DNA from: Mycobacterium saskatchewanense
GTDB taxonomy: Bacteria; Actinomycetota; Actinomycetes; Mycobacteriales; Mycobacteriaceae
Reading direction: 5' to 3'
Assembly (NCBI RefSeq): GCF_010729105.1
Contig: NZ_AP022573.1
Location: 5,580,001 to 5,644,000 of the forward strand
Length of the DNA stretch: 64,000 nucleotides
Shown here one piece after another: positions 8,265 through 16,766 of this stretch. Every line of letters begins with the position of its first letter. The first letter of the stretch is position 1. The notes under the pieces are model-generated. The model had not been told where the DNA came from. It did not search any database and saw only the letters and a list, made by a program, of their open reading frames with translations. Position numbers and translations under genes: made by a program.

Positions 8265-8321
8265 ATGTACGAGACATCTCCGGTTCACGGGTGCCCTGTC
8301 TTCGTGCGTTGTTGTCGCTGA
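8265..8321 (+). CDS. 18-residue cysteine-containing leader peptide of the subI operon
   Basis: The frame reads M-Y-E-T-S-P-V-H-G-C-P-V-F-V-R-C-C-R then TGA, with three cysteines, two of them adjacent just before the end. A -10 hexamer is placed for leaderless translation. Leaderless short ORFs with runs of Cys codons upstream of sulfur assimilation operons have been described in mycobacteria as cysteine-responsive attenuators. This one has the expected place (sulfate transporter) and form. When Cys-tRNA is short, stalling on the Cys codons would change folding downstream and open the subI ribosome binding site. The peptide itself probably has no function. Too short for normal gene callers. 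Confidence 0.75.
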   Translation: MYETSPVHGCPVFVRCCR

Positions 8322-8379
8322 CTCTCGAGCCGTGCAGCGGTCCGGTATGGAGTCGGTGGATTCCCGTCGGGGTCTCGAT

Positions 8380-8428
8380 GCCTTCCTGCGCAGCAACGGA
8401 AGAAGTCCATAAGTCCGCACGGGAAGGC
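8380..8428 (+). promoter_or_regulatory. hairpin sequestering the subI ribosome binding site
   Basis: GCCTTCC (8380-8386) is perfectly complementary to GGAAGGC (8422-8428), which contains the subI Shine-Dalgarno GGGAAGG. The stem continues with TGCG (8387-8390) against CGCA (8416-8419), with a 2-base bulge. The start codon TTG is at 8434. This is the expected off-state of a translational attenuator coupled to the leader peptide ending 58 bases upstream of the stem. Confidence 0.65.
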
Positions 8429-8433
8429 CACCA

Positions 8434-9480
8434 TTGTCCAACTACATCGGGGACAGCGGGAACGCGTCGGTCGCGCGGCGCGTCGCCGTGCTCGCCGTGC
8501 TCGTCGGTGTGGCGGCGGCCTGTCAGGGAGGGGCCGCCGACACCGTGGGCGGTGGCGGACTGGCCAAGGGCAACACGAAGATCACCCTCGTCGCGTACTC
8601 GGTCCCCGAACCGGGCTGGAGCAAGGTGATTCCGGCGTTCAACGCCTCCGAGGAAGGCAGGGGCGTGCAGGTGATCACGTCGTATGCGGCCTCGGCCGAC
8701 CAGTCGCGTGGCGTCGTGGAGGGCAAGCCGGCCGATATCGTCAACTTTTCCGTCGAGCCCGACGTCACTCGATTGGTCAAGGCGGGCAAGGTTTCTGCCG
8801 ACTGGGATAAAGACGGCACCAAGGGTATCCCGTTCGGGTCGGTGGTGACGCTGGTGGTGCGCAAAGGCAATCCGAAAAACATCAGAGACTGGGATGACCT
8901 GCTGCGACCGGGAATCGAAGTGATCACGCCGAGCCCGCTGAGTTCCGGTTCGGCGAAATGGAATCTGCTGGCCCCGTACGCCGCGAAGAGCGGCGGCGGT
9001 GCCGATGCCCAAGCGGGCATCGCGTACATCAGCAAGCTGGTGAGTGAGCACGTCAACCTGCGTCCCGGGTCGGGGCGGGTCGCCACCGACGTCTTTGTCG
9101 AGGGCAGCGGCGACGTGTTGATCAGCTACGAAAACGAGGCGATCGCGGCCGAACGGCAGGGCAAGCCGGTCGAACACGTCATTCCGCCGCAGACCTTCAA
9201 GATCGAGAACCCAGTGGCGGTGGTGAGTACCAGCCCGCATCTGGATGCGGCGGTCGCGTTCAAGAACTTCCAGTACACCGCTGCGGCGCAGCAGGTTTGG
9301 GCGCAGGCGGGTTTTCGGGCGGTCGATCCGGCCGTTGCGGCCAAATTCCGCGACCAGTATCCGGTGCCGGTAAAGCTGTGGACGATCGCCGACCTCGGGG
9401 GGTGGGCGGCGGCGGATCCACAGCTCTTCGACAAGAGCACCGGCAGCATCACCAAGATCTACCTGAAGGCCACCGGATGA
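8434..9480 (+). CDS. subI: sulfate-binding lipoprotein of the ABC transporter
   Basis: A 348-residue periplasmic-type binding protein that captures sulfate for the CysTWA transporter. The N-terminus has a basic region, a hydrophobic stretch AVLAVLVGVAAA and Cys30, consistent with a lipoprotein signal. The mature part matches the sulfate/thiosulfate-binding family, for example KPADIVNFSVEPDV and the block SGSAKWNLLAPY. Start is TTG 8434 with Shine-Dalgarno GGGAAGG. The stop overlaps the cysT start (ATGA at 9477-9480). It is the first structural gene after the cysteine leader, so expression should depend on cysteine supply. Confidence 0.93.
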   Translation: MSNYIGDSGNASVARRVAVLAVLVGVAAACQGGAADTVGGGGLAKGNTKITLVAYSVPEPGWSKVIPAFNASEEGRGVQVITSYAASADQSRGVVEGKPADIVNFSVEPDVTRLVKAGKVSADWDKDGTKGIPFGSVVTLVVRKGNPKNIRDWDDLLRPGIEVITPSPLSSGSAKWNLLAPYAAKSGGGADAQAGIAYISKLVSEHVNLRPGSGRVATDVFVEGSGDVLISYENEAIAAERQGKPVEHVIPPQTFKIENPVAVVSTSPHLDAAVAFKNFQYTAAAQQVWAQAGFRAVDPAVAAKFRDQYPVPVKLWTIADLGGWAAADPQLFDKSTGSITKIYLKATG

Positions 9481-10370
9481 CGACCGCTATCATTCCCGAT
9501 CCGGAGGCGATCCGCCCCGAACTCGTTCAGCCGGGCAGTGAACTCGAGCGGGCCCTGCCCGTCGTGTCCTCGCCCAGCCCGCCGGTCGGCACGTCACTTC
9601 GGGTCGGCGTGGCGACGCTGTGGCTTTCGGTGATCGTGCTGTTGCCGCTCGCCGCCATTGCCTGGCAGGCGACCGGCCATGGCTGGCAGGCCTTCTGGTT
9701 GGCGATCACGTCCCATGCCGCCATCGAGTCGTTTCGGGTGACGCTGACGATCTCCGTTGTGGTCACCCTTGTCAACGTCGTGTTCGGTCTGATGACCGCC
9801 TGGGTGCTGGTGCGGGACAACTTCATCGGGAAAGGCGTGCTCGACGCGATCATCGACCTGCCGTTCGCGCTGCCGACCATCGTCACCAGCCTGGTGATGC
9901 TCGCGCTGTACGGCAAGAACAGTCCGGTGGGCCTGCACCTGCAACACACCCCGCCGGGGGTGACCGTGGCGCTGGTGTTCGTCACATTGCCGTTAGTGGT
10001 GCGCGCGGTTCAGCCGGTGCTGCTGGAAATCGATCGGGAAGTCGAAGAGGCGGCGGCCTCACTGGGCGCCACCGGCCCCAGGATATTCACGTCGATCGTG
10101 CTGCCCGCGCTGACCCCGGCGCTGCTGTCCGGCGCGGGTTTGGCGTTCTCGCGGGCCATCGGCGAGTTCGGTTCGGTGGTGACCATCGGGGGCGCGGTGC
10201 CGGGCAAGACCGAGGTGTCGTCCCAGTGGATACGAGCCCTGATCGAGAATGACGACCGTACCGGCGCCGCAGCGATATCGATTGTGCTGTTGTCGATCTC
10301 GTTCACCGTGCTGCTCATGTTGCGGATCGTCGGCGGCCGCGCGGCCAAGCGTGAGGAGAAGGCCGCATGA
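9477..10370 (+). CDS. cysT: sulfate ABC transporter permease CysT
   Basis: A 297-residue inner membrane permease with about six hydrophobic helices. The ABC-permease EAA loop is seen as EEAAASLGATGPRIFTSI followed by LPALTPALLSG. It pairs with CysW to form the channel and contacts the ATPase through the EAA loop. The start ATG 9477 overlaps the subI stop; the frame is open upstream inside subI, but that is not membrane sequence. The stop overlaps cysW (ATGA at 10367-10370). Confidence 0.93.
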   Translation: MTTAIIPDPEAIRPELVQPGSELERALPVVSSPSPPVGTSLRVGVATLWLSVIVLLPLAAIAWQATGHGWQAFWLAITSHAAIESFRVTLTISVVVTLVNVVFGLMTAWVLVRDNFIGKGVLDAIIDLPFALPTIVTSLVMLALYGKNSPVGLHLQHTPPGVTVALVFVTLPLVVRAVQPVLLEIDREVEEAAASLGATGPRIFTSIVLPALTPALLSGAGLAFSRAIGEFGSVVTIGGAVPGKTEVSSQWIRALIENDDRTGAAAISIVLLSISFTVLLMLRIVGGRAAKREEKAA

Positions 10371-11185
10371 CATCGTTGCCCTGGGTTCGCTACCTCACCC
10401 GCTACGCCGTGGTGGGCTATATCGCCGTGATGCTCGTCGTTCCGGTGACGCTGATCCTGTGGCGGACCTTCCGGCCCGGGCTCGGTCAATTCGTCGACTG
10501 GATCAGCACCCCGGCCGCGATCTCGGCGCTGAACTTGTCGCTGCTGGTAGTGGCCATCGTGGTACCCCTCAACGTGGCCTTCGGCATACCTACATCCTTG
10601 TTGATGGCCCGCAACCGCTTCCGCGGCAGGGCCGTCCTGCAGACGATCATCGACCTGCCGTTCGCGGTGTCGCCCATCATCGTGGGCGTGGCGTTGATCG
10701 TGCTGTGGGGGTCGGCCGGCGCGTTCGGCTTCATCGAGAACAATCTCGGCTTCAAGATCATCTTCGGCGTGCCCGGCATCGTGCTGGCCAGCATCTTCGT
10801 CACGCTGCCCTTCGTGGTGCGCGAGGTTCAACCGGTGCTCGTGGAGTTGGGGACCGAGCAGGAGCAGGCGGCGGCCACCCTGGGTTCGGGCTGGTGGCAG
10901 ACCTTTTGGCGGATCACGCTGCCGTCCATCCGCTGGGGGCTGACCTACGGCATCGTGCTGACCACCGCGCGCACCCTCGGCGAGTTCGGCGCCGTGATCA
11001 TGGTGTCGTCCAACCTGCCCGGGGAATCCCAGACGCTCACGCTGCTGGTCAACGACCGCTACAACCGGGGTGCCGAGTACGGCGCCTACGCCTTGTCGAC
11101 GCTGCTCATGGGCGTCGCCGTGGCCTTCCTGGTTGTGAAGGTGATCCTGCTCGTTCGCCGGGCGCGAGCGAACGCCCCTGCCTGA
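10367..11185 (+). CDS. cysW: sulfate ABC transporter permease CysW
   Basis: A 272-residue membrane protein with about six helices. Its EAA-type loop reads [20 protein letters not shown] followed by [12 protein letters not shown]. It forms the membrane channel with CysT. The start overlaps cysT by four bases. The gene is followed by cysA after 16 bases with the ribosome binding site AAGGAG at 11188-11193. Length and motifs are normal for CysW, and nothing looks broken here, in contrast to cysA. Confidence 0.93.
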   Translation: MTSLPWVRYLTRYAVVGYIAVMLVVPVTLILWRTFRPGLGQFVDWISTPAAISALNLSLLVVAIVVPLNVAFGIPTSLLMARNRFRGRAVLQTIIDLPFAVSPIIVGVALIVLWGSAGAFGFIENNLGFKIIFGVPGIVLASIFVTLPFVVREVQPVLVELGTEQEQAAATLGSGWWQTFWRITLPSIRWGLTYGIVLTTARTLGEFGAVIMVSSNLPGESQTLTLLVNDRYNRGAEYGAYALSTLLMGVAVAFLVVKVILLVRRARANAPA

Positions 11186-11201
11186 CAAGGAGAGTGACGC
11201 A

Positions 11202-12278
11202 ATGACCGAAACCGATACCGATGGCACCCCTCACGCCATCGTGGTGCGTGATGCCTATAAGCATTACGGGGATTTTGTTGCGCTGGATCATGTGGATTTT
11301 GTGGTGCCGACGGGGTCGTTGACGGCGTTGCTGGGTCCGAGTGGTTCGGGTAAGTCGACGTTGTTGCGGGCGATCGCGGGGTTGGATCAGCCTGACAGCG
11401 GGACGGTGACCATCAATGGTCAGGACGTGACCCGGGTGCCGCCGCAGCGGCGTGGGATCGGGTTTGTGTTTCAGCATTATGCGGCGTTCAAGCATTTGAC
11501 GGTGCGCGATAACGTGGCTTACGGGTTGAAGATCCGTAAGCGACCCAAACCGAGTTAAGGCCAAGGTGGATGAGTTGTTGGAAGTGGTGGGGCTGAGCGG
11601 GTTTCAGCGGCGTTATCCCAATCAGTTGTCGGGTGGGCAGCGGCAGCGGATGGCGTTGGCGCGGGCGATGGCGGTCGATCCGCAGGTGTTGTTGCTTGAT
11701 GAGCCGTTCGGTGCGTTGGATGCCAAGGTGCGTGAGGATTTGCGGGCGTGGTTGCGGCGGCTGCATGACGAGGTGCATGTGACGACGGTGTTGGTGACCC
11801 ATGATCAGGCAGAGGCGTTGGATGTGGCCGATCGGATCGCGGTGCTCAACAAGGGCGCATCGAGCAGGTGGGTTCGCCGACTGAGGTGTATGACTCGCCG
11901 GCGAGCACGTTTGTGATGTCGTTTCTGGGTGCGGTCTCCGAGCTCAACGGGGCGTTGGTGCGCCCGCACGACATCCGGGTGGGCCGCAAGCCCGATATGG
12001 CCGTTGCCGGGGGTGATGGGACCGCGGAGTCCATCGGGGTCGTGCGTGCCACTGTCGACCGGGTGGTCGCGCTGGGTTTCGAGGTGCGGGTGGAGTTGAC
12101 GAGCGCGGCCACCAAGCGGCCGTTCACCGCCGAGATCACCCGCGGCGACGCCGAGGCGTTGGCCCTGCGCGACGGCGACACCGTCTACGTCCGCGCCACC
12201 CGGGTGCCGCCGATCGGGCGCCAGGTAACGCGACGAGACGTCCCTGCTTACGTAGACGCCTCGCTGACGTCCGCGTGA
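11202..12278 (+). pseudogene. cysA: sulfate ABC transporter ATPase CysA, disrupted by two frameshifts
   Basis: The three frames together give one complete CysA. Frame one (11202-11558) has the Walker [10 protein letters not shown] (residues 45-53) and a Q-loop region, then stops at TAA 11556. Frame two (from about 11548 to 11853) has the signature LSGGQRQRM, Walker [10 protein letters not shown] and the switch His in VTHDQAEA. Frame three (from about 11856 to 12278) has [15 protein letters not shown] and the C-terminal regulatory domain. The first lesion, around 11546-11556, is a net loss of two bases; the second, near 11853-11857, is a loss of one C in a GGGCCGC context. Real pseudogenisation or sequencing error are both possible. 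Codon usage up to about 11930 is rich in GAT, CAT and TTG, unlike neighbouring genes. Confidence 0.85.
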
Positions 12279-12488
12279 ACTTCGACGCCGGGCGCAACCG
12301 CGACGCCCGACGGGCAGGGGGGCTCAAAACCCTTGATCTGGCGTAGGGCTCGTTTCCGCTGGCCATCAACACCGCACCCGGTGTGAAGCTCTCGCCGCGG
12401 TGGCTCGCTGAACTGCGGGCCAGCGCCTACGAGCGCAGCCGCGACGGCAGAGACGCGGACTGAGTTCCGATGCCGAAGCGGATCGGCC
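12279..12488. other. gap between cysA and the SRPBCC-epimerase gene
   Basis: About 210 bases with no complete gene. On the plus strand a 38-codon open frame (12347-12463) has no start codon and encodes a gene-like tail, NTAPGVKLSPRWLAELRAS, followed by a charged end. It may be the remnant of a lost gene, but I cannot name the family. Confidence 0.35.
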
Positions 12489-13838
12489 CTAGCGGCCGAG
12501 CAGGTGACGCAACGCCTCGTCGAGCTGCGGTTGGCGGAACCGGTGCCCGGCCGAGGTCAGCTTGCGGGGCAGCGCGCGTTGACTGGCGCACGCCAGTTCG
12601 CGTGCGCCCTGCGCGCCGAGCAACAGCCGCGGCCCCAACGCCGGCACCGGCAACACCGCGGGCCGGTGCAGGACCCGCGCCAGCGTCTGTGTGTACTCGC
12701 TGTTGCGAACCGGTTGCGGTGCAACGGCGTTCACCGGTCCCGACAGCGCGGTGTCCCACAGTGCGCGGTGATAGATGTCGACCAGGTCGTCGATCCCGAT
12801 CCAGGACAGCCATTGCCGGCCGTCCCCGAGCCGGCCGCCGAGGCCGGCGCTGAACAGCGGGCGCATCAGCCGCAGCGTGCCGCCGCGGGGGGACTGCACT
12901 ATGCCGGTGCGCACCCGCACCACCCGCGCGCCGGCCCGCTCGGCGGGCGCGGCCGCGTCCTCCCATTCCGCGACGACGTCGGCCAGGAAGCCGTCGCCGC
13001 GAGTGCTGTCCTCGGCGAGGGTTTCGTCCCCGCGGTCATACCCGTAGTAGCCGATCGCCGAGGCGCAGATCAGCGCCGGGGGCCGCGGACCGGCGCGCCC
13101 CGCCAGCTCGGCCAGCCGGCGGGTCGGACCAATCCTGCTGTCGCGGATGGCTTTTCGATGCTTCGCGGTGAACCTTCCGCCGATCGAGGCGCCAGCCAGG
13201 TGGATGACCGCGTCGACGCCGTCCAGCAGCTGCGGGTCGGGGTCGTCGGCGTCCCACCGTCGCTCGTCGTTGCCGTTCGCCGCCCCGCGGACCAGCCGGA
13301 TCACCCGGTGGCCACCGGTGCTCAGGAACGCGGTCAGCGCGGATCCGACCAGTCCCGACGAGCCGGTGACGGCGACCGTCGCGGCGGTCAACCCGTGCTC
13401 GGCCGCCAGCCGATGGGCGGCCAGGTCGTCGGCCAGCTGGCGGTGCCGGTAGACGAACATGGGACGCAACAGCCACCCGGGCACCGGCGTGTCGACCCGG
13501 TCGATGACCCGGGTCCGGTCGCCGCCGACGTCTTCGAAGTCGTGGGTGTGCCGCCAGCTCGCGGCCATTCGCGCCGGCAGCGCGGCCGGGCCGTCGCCGC
13601 CGATGGCGTCGACGAAGCGCCGCGGCGGGTCGTAGCCTTCCGGCTGGTGGACGGCGACCCACCGCAGCCCGCCGGGCAGCGCCAGCGTGGCGCGCCCGTC
13701 GCGGAGCGAGGTGGCCTCGGTCAGCAACCGCATGGGCTGCCAGGGCGGCGACAGCCGGGTGAATGCGCCGGGCCTGGAGTGCCAGGCGAACACGTCCGCG
13801 ATCGGCGCGTCGACGACGCTGGAGAATTCGAGCCCCAT
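12489..13838 (-). CDS. SRPBCC domain fused to a TIGR01777-type NAD-dependent epimerase
   Basis: A 449-residue two-domain protein. Residues 1 to about 145 look like an SRPBCC/polyketide cyclase-like ligand-binding domain (start MGLEFSSVVDAPIADVFAWH). From about residue 152 a short-chain dehydrogenase-like Rossmann domain begins with AVTGSSGLVGSALTAFL and continues with VIHLAGASIGG and the SASIGYYG-like segment ASAIGYYGYDRG, as in SulA/YfcH epimerases. Substrate is unknown. It is convergent with the disrupted cysA and lies 10 bases downstream of the Rv3032-like glucosyltransferase, so it may be cotranscribed with it. Confidence 0.85.
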   Translation of the reverse strand: MGLEFSSVVDAPIADVFAWHSRPGAFTRLSPPWQPMRLLTEATSLRDGRATLALPGGLRWVAVHQPEGYDPPRRFVDAIGGDGPAALPARMAASWRHTHDFEDVGGDRTRVIDRVDTPVPGWLLRPMFVYRHRQLADDLAAHRLAAEHGLTAATVAVTGSSGLVGSALTAFLSTGGHRVIRLVRGAANGNDERRWDADDPDPQLLDGVDAVIHLAGASIGGRFTAKHRKAIRDSRIGPTRRLAELAGRAGPRPPALICASAIGYYGYDRGDETLAEDSTRGDGFLADVVAEWEDAAAPAERAGARVVRVRTGIVQSPRGGTLRLMRPLFSAGLGGRLGDGRQWLSWIGIDDLVDIYHRALWDTALSGPVNAVAPQPVRNSEYTQTLARVLHRPAVLPVPALGPRLLLGAQGARELACASQRALPRKLTSAGHRFRQPQLDEALRHLLGR

Positions 13839-13848
13839 CGCTGCAACG

Positions 13849-15102
13849 TTAGCGGTCCGGCAGCGCGTGCTCGGCGATGGGCAGTCGCGGCTGCGGCTGC
13901 CGCTCGCCGCGCTTGGCGGCCAGGTACACCTGCGCGGTTTCCGCGGCCACGGTCTGCCAGTCGAAGGCCGACGTCAGCCGTTGGCGGGCGGCGCGGGCCC
14001 GTCGCTGGGCGGCGTCCGGGTCGTCGAGGACCCTCCGCACCGCCGAGGCCAGCGCGCTGACGTCGCGGGGCGGACACGACACTCCGGTGTGGCCGTCGAT
14101 CACCGCCTCGCCCAGACCGCCGATGTTGGACGTCACCAGCGGCGTGCCGGCGGCGGCGGCCTCTAGGGCGACGATCCCGAACGGCTCGTAATGGCTGGGC
14201 AGCACCGCCGCGTCGGCCCGGTGCAGCACGGCCAGCAGCTCGGCATGGTCGAGATGGCCGACGAACCGAGTCGCCTTGAGCACCTTGTGCTTTCGGGCCT
14301 GCTCCACGAGCCACTCCTGCTGGGTGCCCTCGCCCGCGATGGTCAGCATGGTGCCCGGGTGGGTGCGTCTGATGCGGGGCAGCGCCGCGATGGCGTCGTG
14401 CACGCCCTTCTCGTACTCCAGGCGCCCCAGGTAGAGCAGTTCCGCCGGACCCGTCCGCGGCCGGCGGGCGGCAAAGGTCCACCGCGCCGCGTCAATACCG
14501 TTGCGGATCACCGTGATTCCCGCCAGCCCGGGGCCGAACAGCTCGGTGACCTCGTCGGCCATCGACGCCGAACACGTGATCAGGGAATCGGATTCGCGCA
14601 CCAGCCACGACTCGAGCGCGTGCACCTGACGGCTGATCGGACCGCTGACCCAGCCGGAATGCCGGCCGGCCTCGGTGGCGTGGATCGTGGAAACGACGGG
14701 CACATCGTAGAACTGGGCGAGGGCGATCGCGGGGTGGGCGACCAGCCAGTCGTGCGCGTGGACGACGTCGGGACGCCACGGTCGGTTGCGGCCGGGGGTC
14801 TGCGGGGATTTCAGCGACATCCCGGCGCGGATCATGGCGTGGCCCATCGCCAGCGCCCAGGCCATCATGTCGGTACCGAAGGTGAATTCGTGCGGGTCGT
14901 GCGCGGCCGCGATGACCCTGACGCCCTCGACGACCTCGTCGGTGGTGGGGTGCGTGCTCGCGTCGGTGCCCGCCGGGCGGCGCGACAGCACGACGACATC
15001 GTGGCCGGCCGCGGCGAGTGCGGTCGCCAGGTGGTGGACGTGGCGGCCCAGGCCGCCGATCACGACCGGCGGGTACTCCCACGAGACCATCAGGATCTTC
15101 AC
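13849..15102 (-). CDS. GT4 alpha-glucosyltransferase (Rv3032-like)
   Basis: A 417-residue glycosyltransferase with the GT-B N-terminus MKILMVSWEYPPVVIGGLGRH, the donor-binding block LGRLEYEKGVHDAI and the EX7E motif in HYEPFGIVALEA. It is collinear with M. tuberculosis Rv3032, an alpha-(1->4)-glucosyltransferase acting in methylglucose lipopolysaccharide and glycogen-type glucan synthesis. It lies with the GH57 and methyltransferase genes of the same pathway in the same direction, as in M. tuberculosis. Cytosolic enzyme. The start is an ATG with no upstream family-like extension. Confidence 0.92.
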   Translation of the reverse strand: MKILMVSWEYPPVVIGGLGRHVHHLATALAAAGHDVVVLSRRPAGTDASTHPTTDEVVEGVRVIAAAHDPHEFTFGTDMMAWALAMGHAMIRAGMSLKSPQTPGRNRPWRPDVVHAHDWLVAHPAIALAQFYDVPVVSTIHATEAGRHSGWVSGPISRQVHALESWLVRESDSLITCSASMADEVTELFGPGLAGITVIRNGIDAARWTFAARRPRTGPAELLYLGRLEYEKGVHDAIAALPRIRRTHPGTMLTIAGEGTQQEWLVEQARKHKVLKATRFVGHLDHAELLAVLHRADAAVLPSHYEPFGIVALEAAAAGTPLVTSNIGGLGEAVIDGHTGVSCPPRDVSALASAVRRVLDDPDAAQRRARAARQRLTSAFDWQTVAAETAQVYLAAKRGERQPQPRLPIAEHALPDR

Positions 15103-15194
15103 GCGTTATCCCTCTACGGCCCGAGCGTCCCGAAAATGCCACGCCCAGCGGCGTGTCGCTGTGCCGACACGGTCGCTCGCGGGCGAAGCGCAGA

Positions 15195-16766
15195 TCACCG
15201 GGGCAACCTACGCGCGTCCAGGGCGCCGAACAGGCCGTCGGCGCGGTTCCAGCCGTCGGCCAGCCGCTGCGCGGTGTCGCGCCGGCCCGACGCCAGGGCC
15301 CCGGCGATCTCGCGCATGGCGTGGGCGTGCAGGTGCGCCCGGTACCGGGCGTAGTCGGCGGCCGAGTCCTTGCTCACCATGAAGGGCCAGTCGCTCGAGA
15401 CGGTGAGCAGGGTCTCGCGCAGGATCTGGTCGGCGACGCGGTCGCGGGGGAGCGGCCCGTCGGTCTGGGACAGCGCCTTGTCGACCGTGCTCAGCGCCGT
15501 GTCGACGACCTCGGCGTTGAGCTGGACGAGGTCGGCCACCTGCTCGCCGGCCCACACCTGCCAGTCCTTGCCCGAACCCCACGAGCTGGGCGGCAGCGCG
15601 ACGGCGTCACCGACGAACCCGTCGTCGATCGCGTCGCGCAGCGTGCCGACCCGAACCCCGGCCTCGGGCAGCGCACGCATCACCCGCTGCAGCCACGTGG
15701 GCCCCTCGTACCACCAGTGGCCGAAGAGCTCGGTGTCGAAGGCCGCGACCACGTGGGCCGGCCGACCGATGCGTTCCGACTCCGACCGCAGCCGGGCGCG
15801 GACCACCTCGACGAAGTCGGCCACGTGGGCGTCGACGGCGCGGTCGGCACGCTCCGGGTCGTAGGGCGCCTTGCCCTCCGAGGCCACGTTGCGGCCGGTC
15901 ACCCGGGCCGGCTTGAGTCCGGTGAGGTGGTCATACGTGTGGAAGTCGCGATACGCGGCGTGGCCGGGATAGCCGGACCTCGGCGACCACACCCGATAGC
16001 TGACCTGCAGGTCGCGGCCGAACGCCACCACGTCGGTGTTCCCGACGGGCCGGCCCAGGGCGGTGTCGCCGTGCAGCGACGGGCCGTCGACCATGAAGTG
16101 GGTGACCCCGGCGGCGGCGTAGTCGTGTTCCATGCCCGGGGCGTAGGCACATTCCGGCGCCCAGATCCCGGTCGGGCGCGATCCCAAGCGCAAGTGCGCG
16201 TCGGCCAGCCCCTCGTGCAGCGCGAACTCGCGCAGCCTGGGGTTCAGCAGCGGCTGGAAGGGGTGGGCCAGCGGCCCGCCGAGCAGCTCCACGGTGCCGG
16301 CGTCGAGCAGGCCGCGCAGCAGCGGGCTCGCGCCGTGCCGCCACAGGGTGGCGAAGTCGCCCAGCGTCCGGTCGGCCAGAGCGCATTCCCGAACGCCGAA
16401 GGCCCGCAAGGCTGCCGGTGTGCAGGACTGGTAACCGGCCGACTTCGACCCACGGGCCGACCGCACGCTCGCGGCCTCCTCGGCGCGCAATCGCCAGTTG
16501 GCCAGCCAGTGGTGCATGCCGTCGAGGCAGTACGGGTCGTCGAGTTGGGCGTTGACCACCGGGGTGACGCCGAGCGTGAGCAGGCCCGACCGGCCCTCGT
16601 CGGCCAGGGTCTGCAACACCCCCATCAGTGGCAGGTAGGCCCCCGCCCAGGACTGGTAGAGCCATTCCTCGCCGACCGGCCAGCGGCCGTGATGGGCCAG
16701 CCACGGCAGGTGCGTGTGCAAAACGAGGGTGAAGAGGCCCGGCACGCGGTCCCCCGCCACGGTCAC
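15195..16766 (-). CDS. GH57 family alpha-glucan branching enzyme (Rv3031-like)
   Basis: A 523-residue GH57 protein. Conserved regions are HTHLPW near the N-terminus, WAPECAYAPG with the catalytic Glu, and AFDTELFGHWWYEG with the probable acid/base Asp. The start is GTG 16766, overlapping the methyltransferase stop (GTGA); the longer open frame upstream is arginine-rich and is the shadow of that gene. Its M. tuberculosis counterpart has nearly the same length. It should introduce alpha-1,6 branches in the glucan backbone made by the adjacent glucosyltransferase. Confidence 0.9.
   Translation of the reverse strand: MTVAGDRVPGLFTLVLHTHLPWLAHHGRWPVGEEWLYQSWAGAYLPLMGVLQTLADEGRSGLLTLGVTPVVNAQLDDPYCLDGMHHWLANWRLRAEEAASVRSARGSKSAGYQSCTPAALRAFGVRECALADRTLGDFATLWRHGASPLLRGLLDAGTVELLGGPLAHPFQPLLNPRLREFALHEGLADAHLRLGSRPTGIWAPECAYAPGMEHDYAAAGVTHFMVDGPSLHGDTALGRPVGNTDVVAFGRDLQVSYRVWSPRSGYPGHAAYRDFHTYDHLTGLKPARVTGRNVASEGKAPYDPERADRAVDAHVADFVEVVRARLRSESERIGRPAHVVAAFDTELFGHWWYEGPTWLQRVMRALPEAGVRVGTLRDAIDDGFVGDAVALPPSSWGSGKDWQVWAGEQVADLVQLNAEVVDTALSTVDKALSQTDGPLPRDRVADQILRETLLTVSSDWPFMVSKDSAADYARYRAHLHAHAMREIAGALASGRRDTAQRLADGWNRADGLFGALDARRLPR

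Noticed and set aside
11566..11916. Separate small ABC ATPase gene
   Set aside because: It has only the signature and Walker B regions and continues the preceding frame; it is the middle part of the frameshifted cysA.
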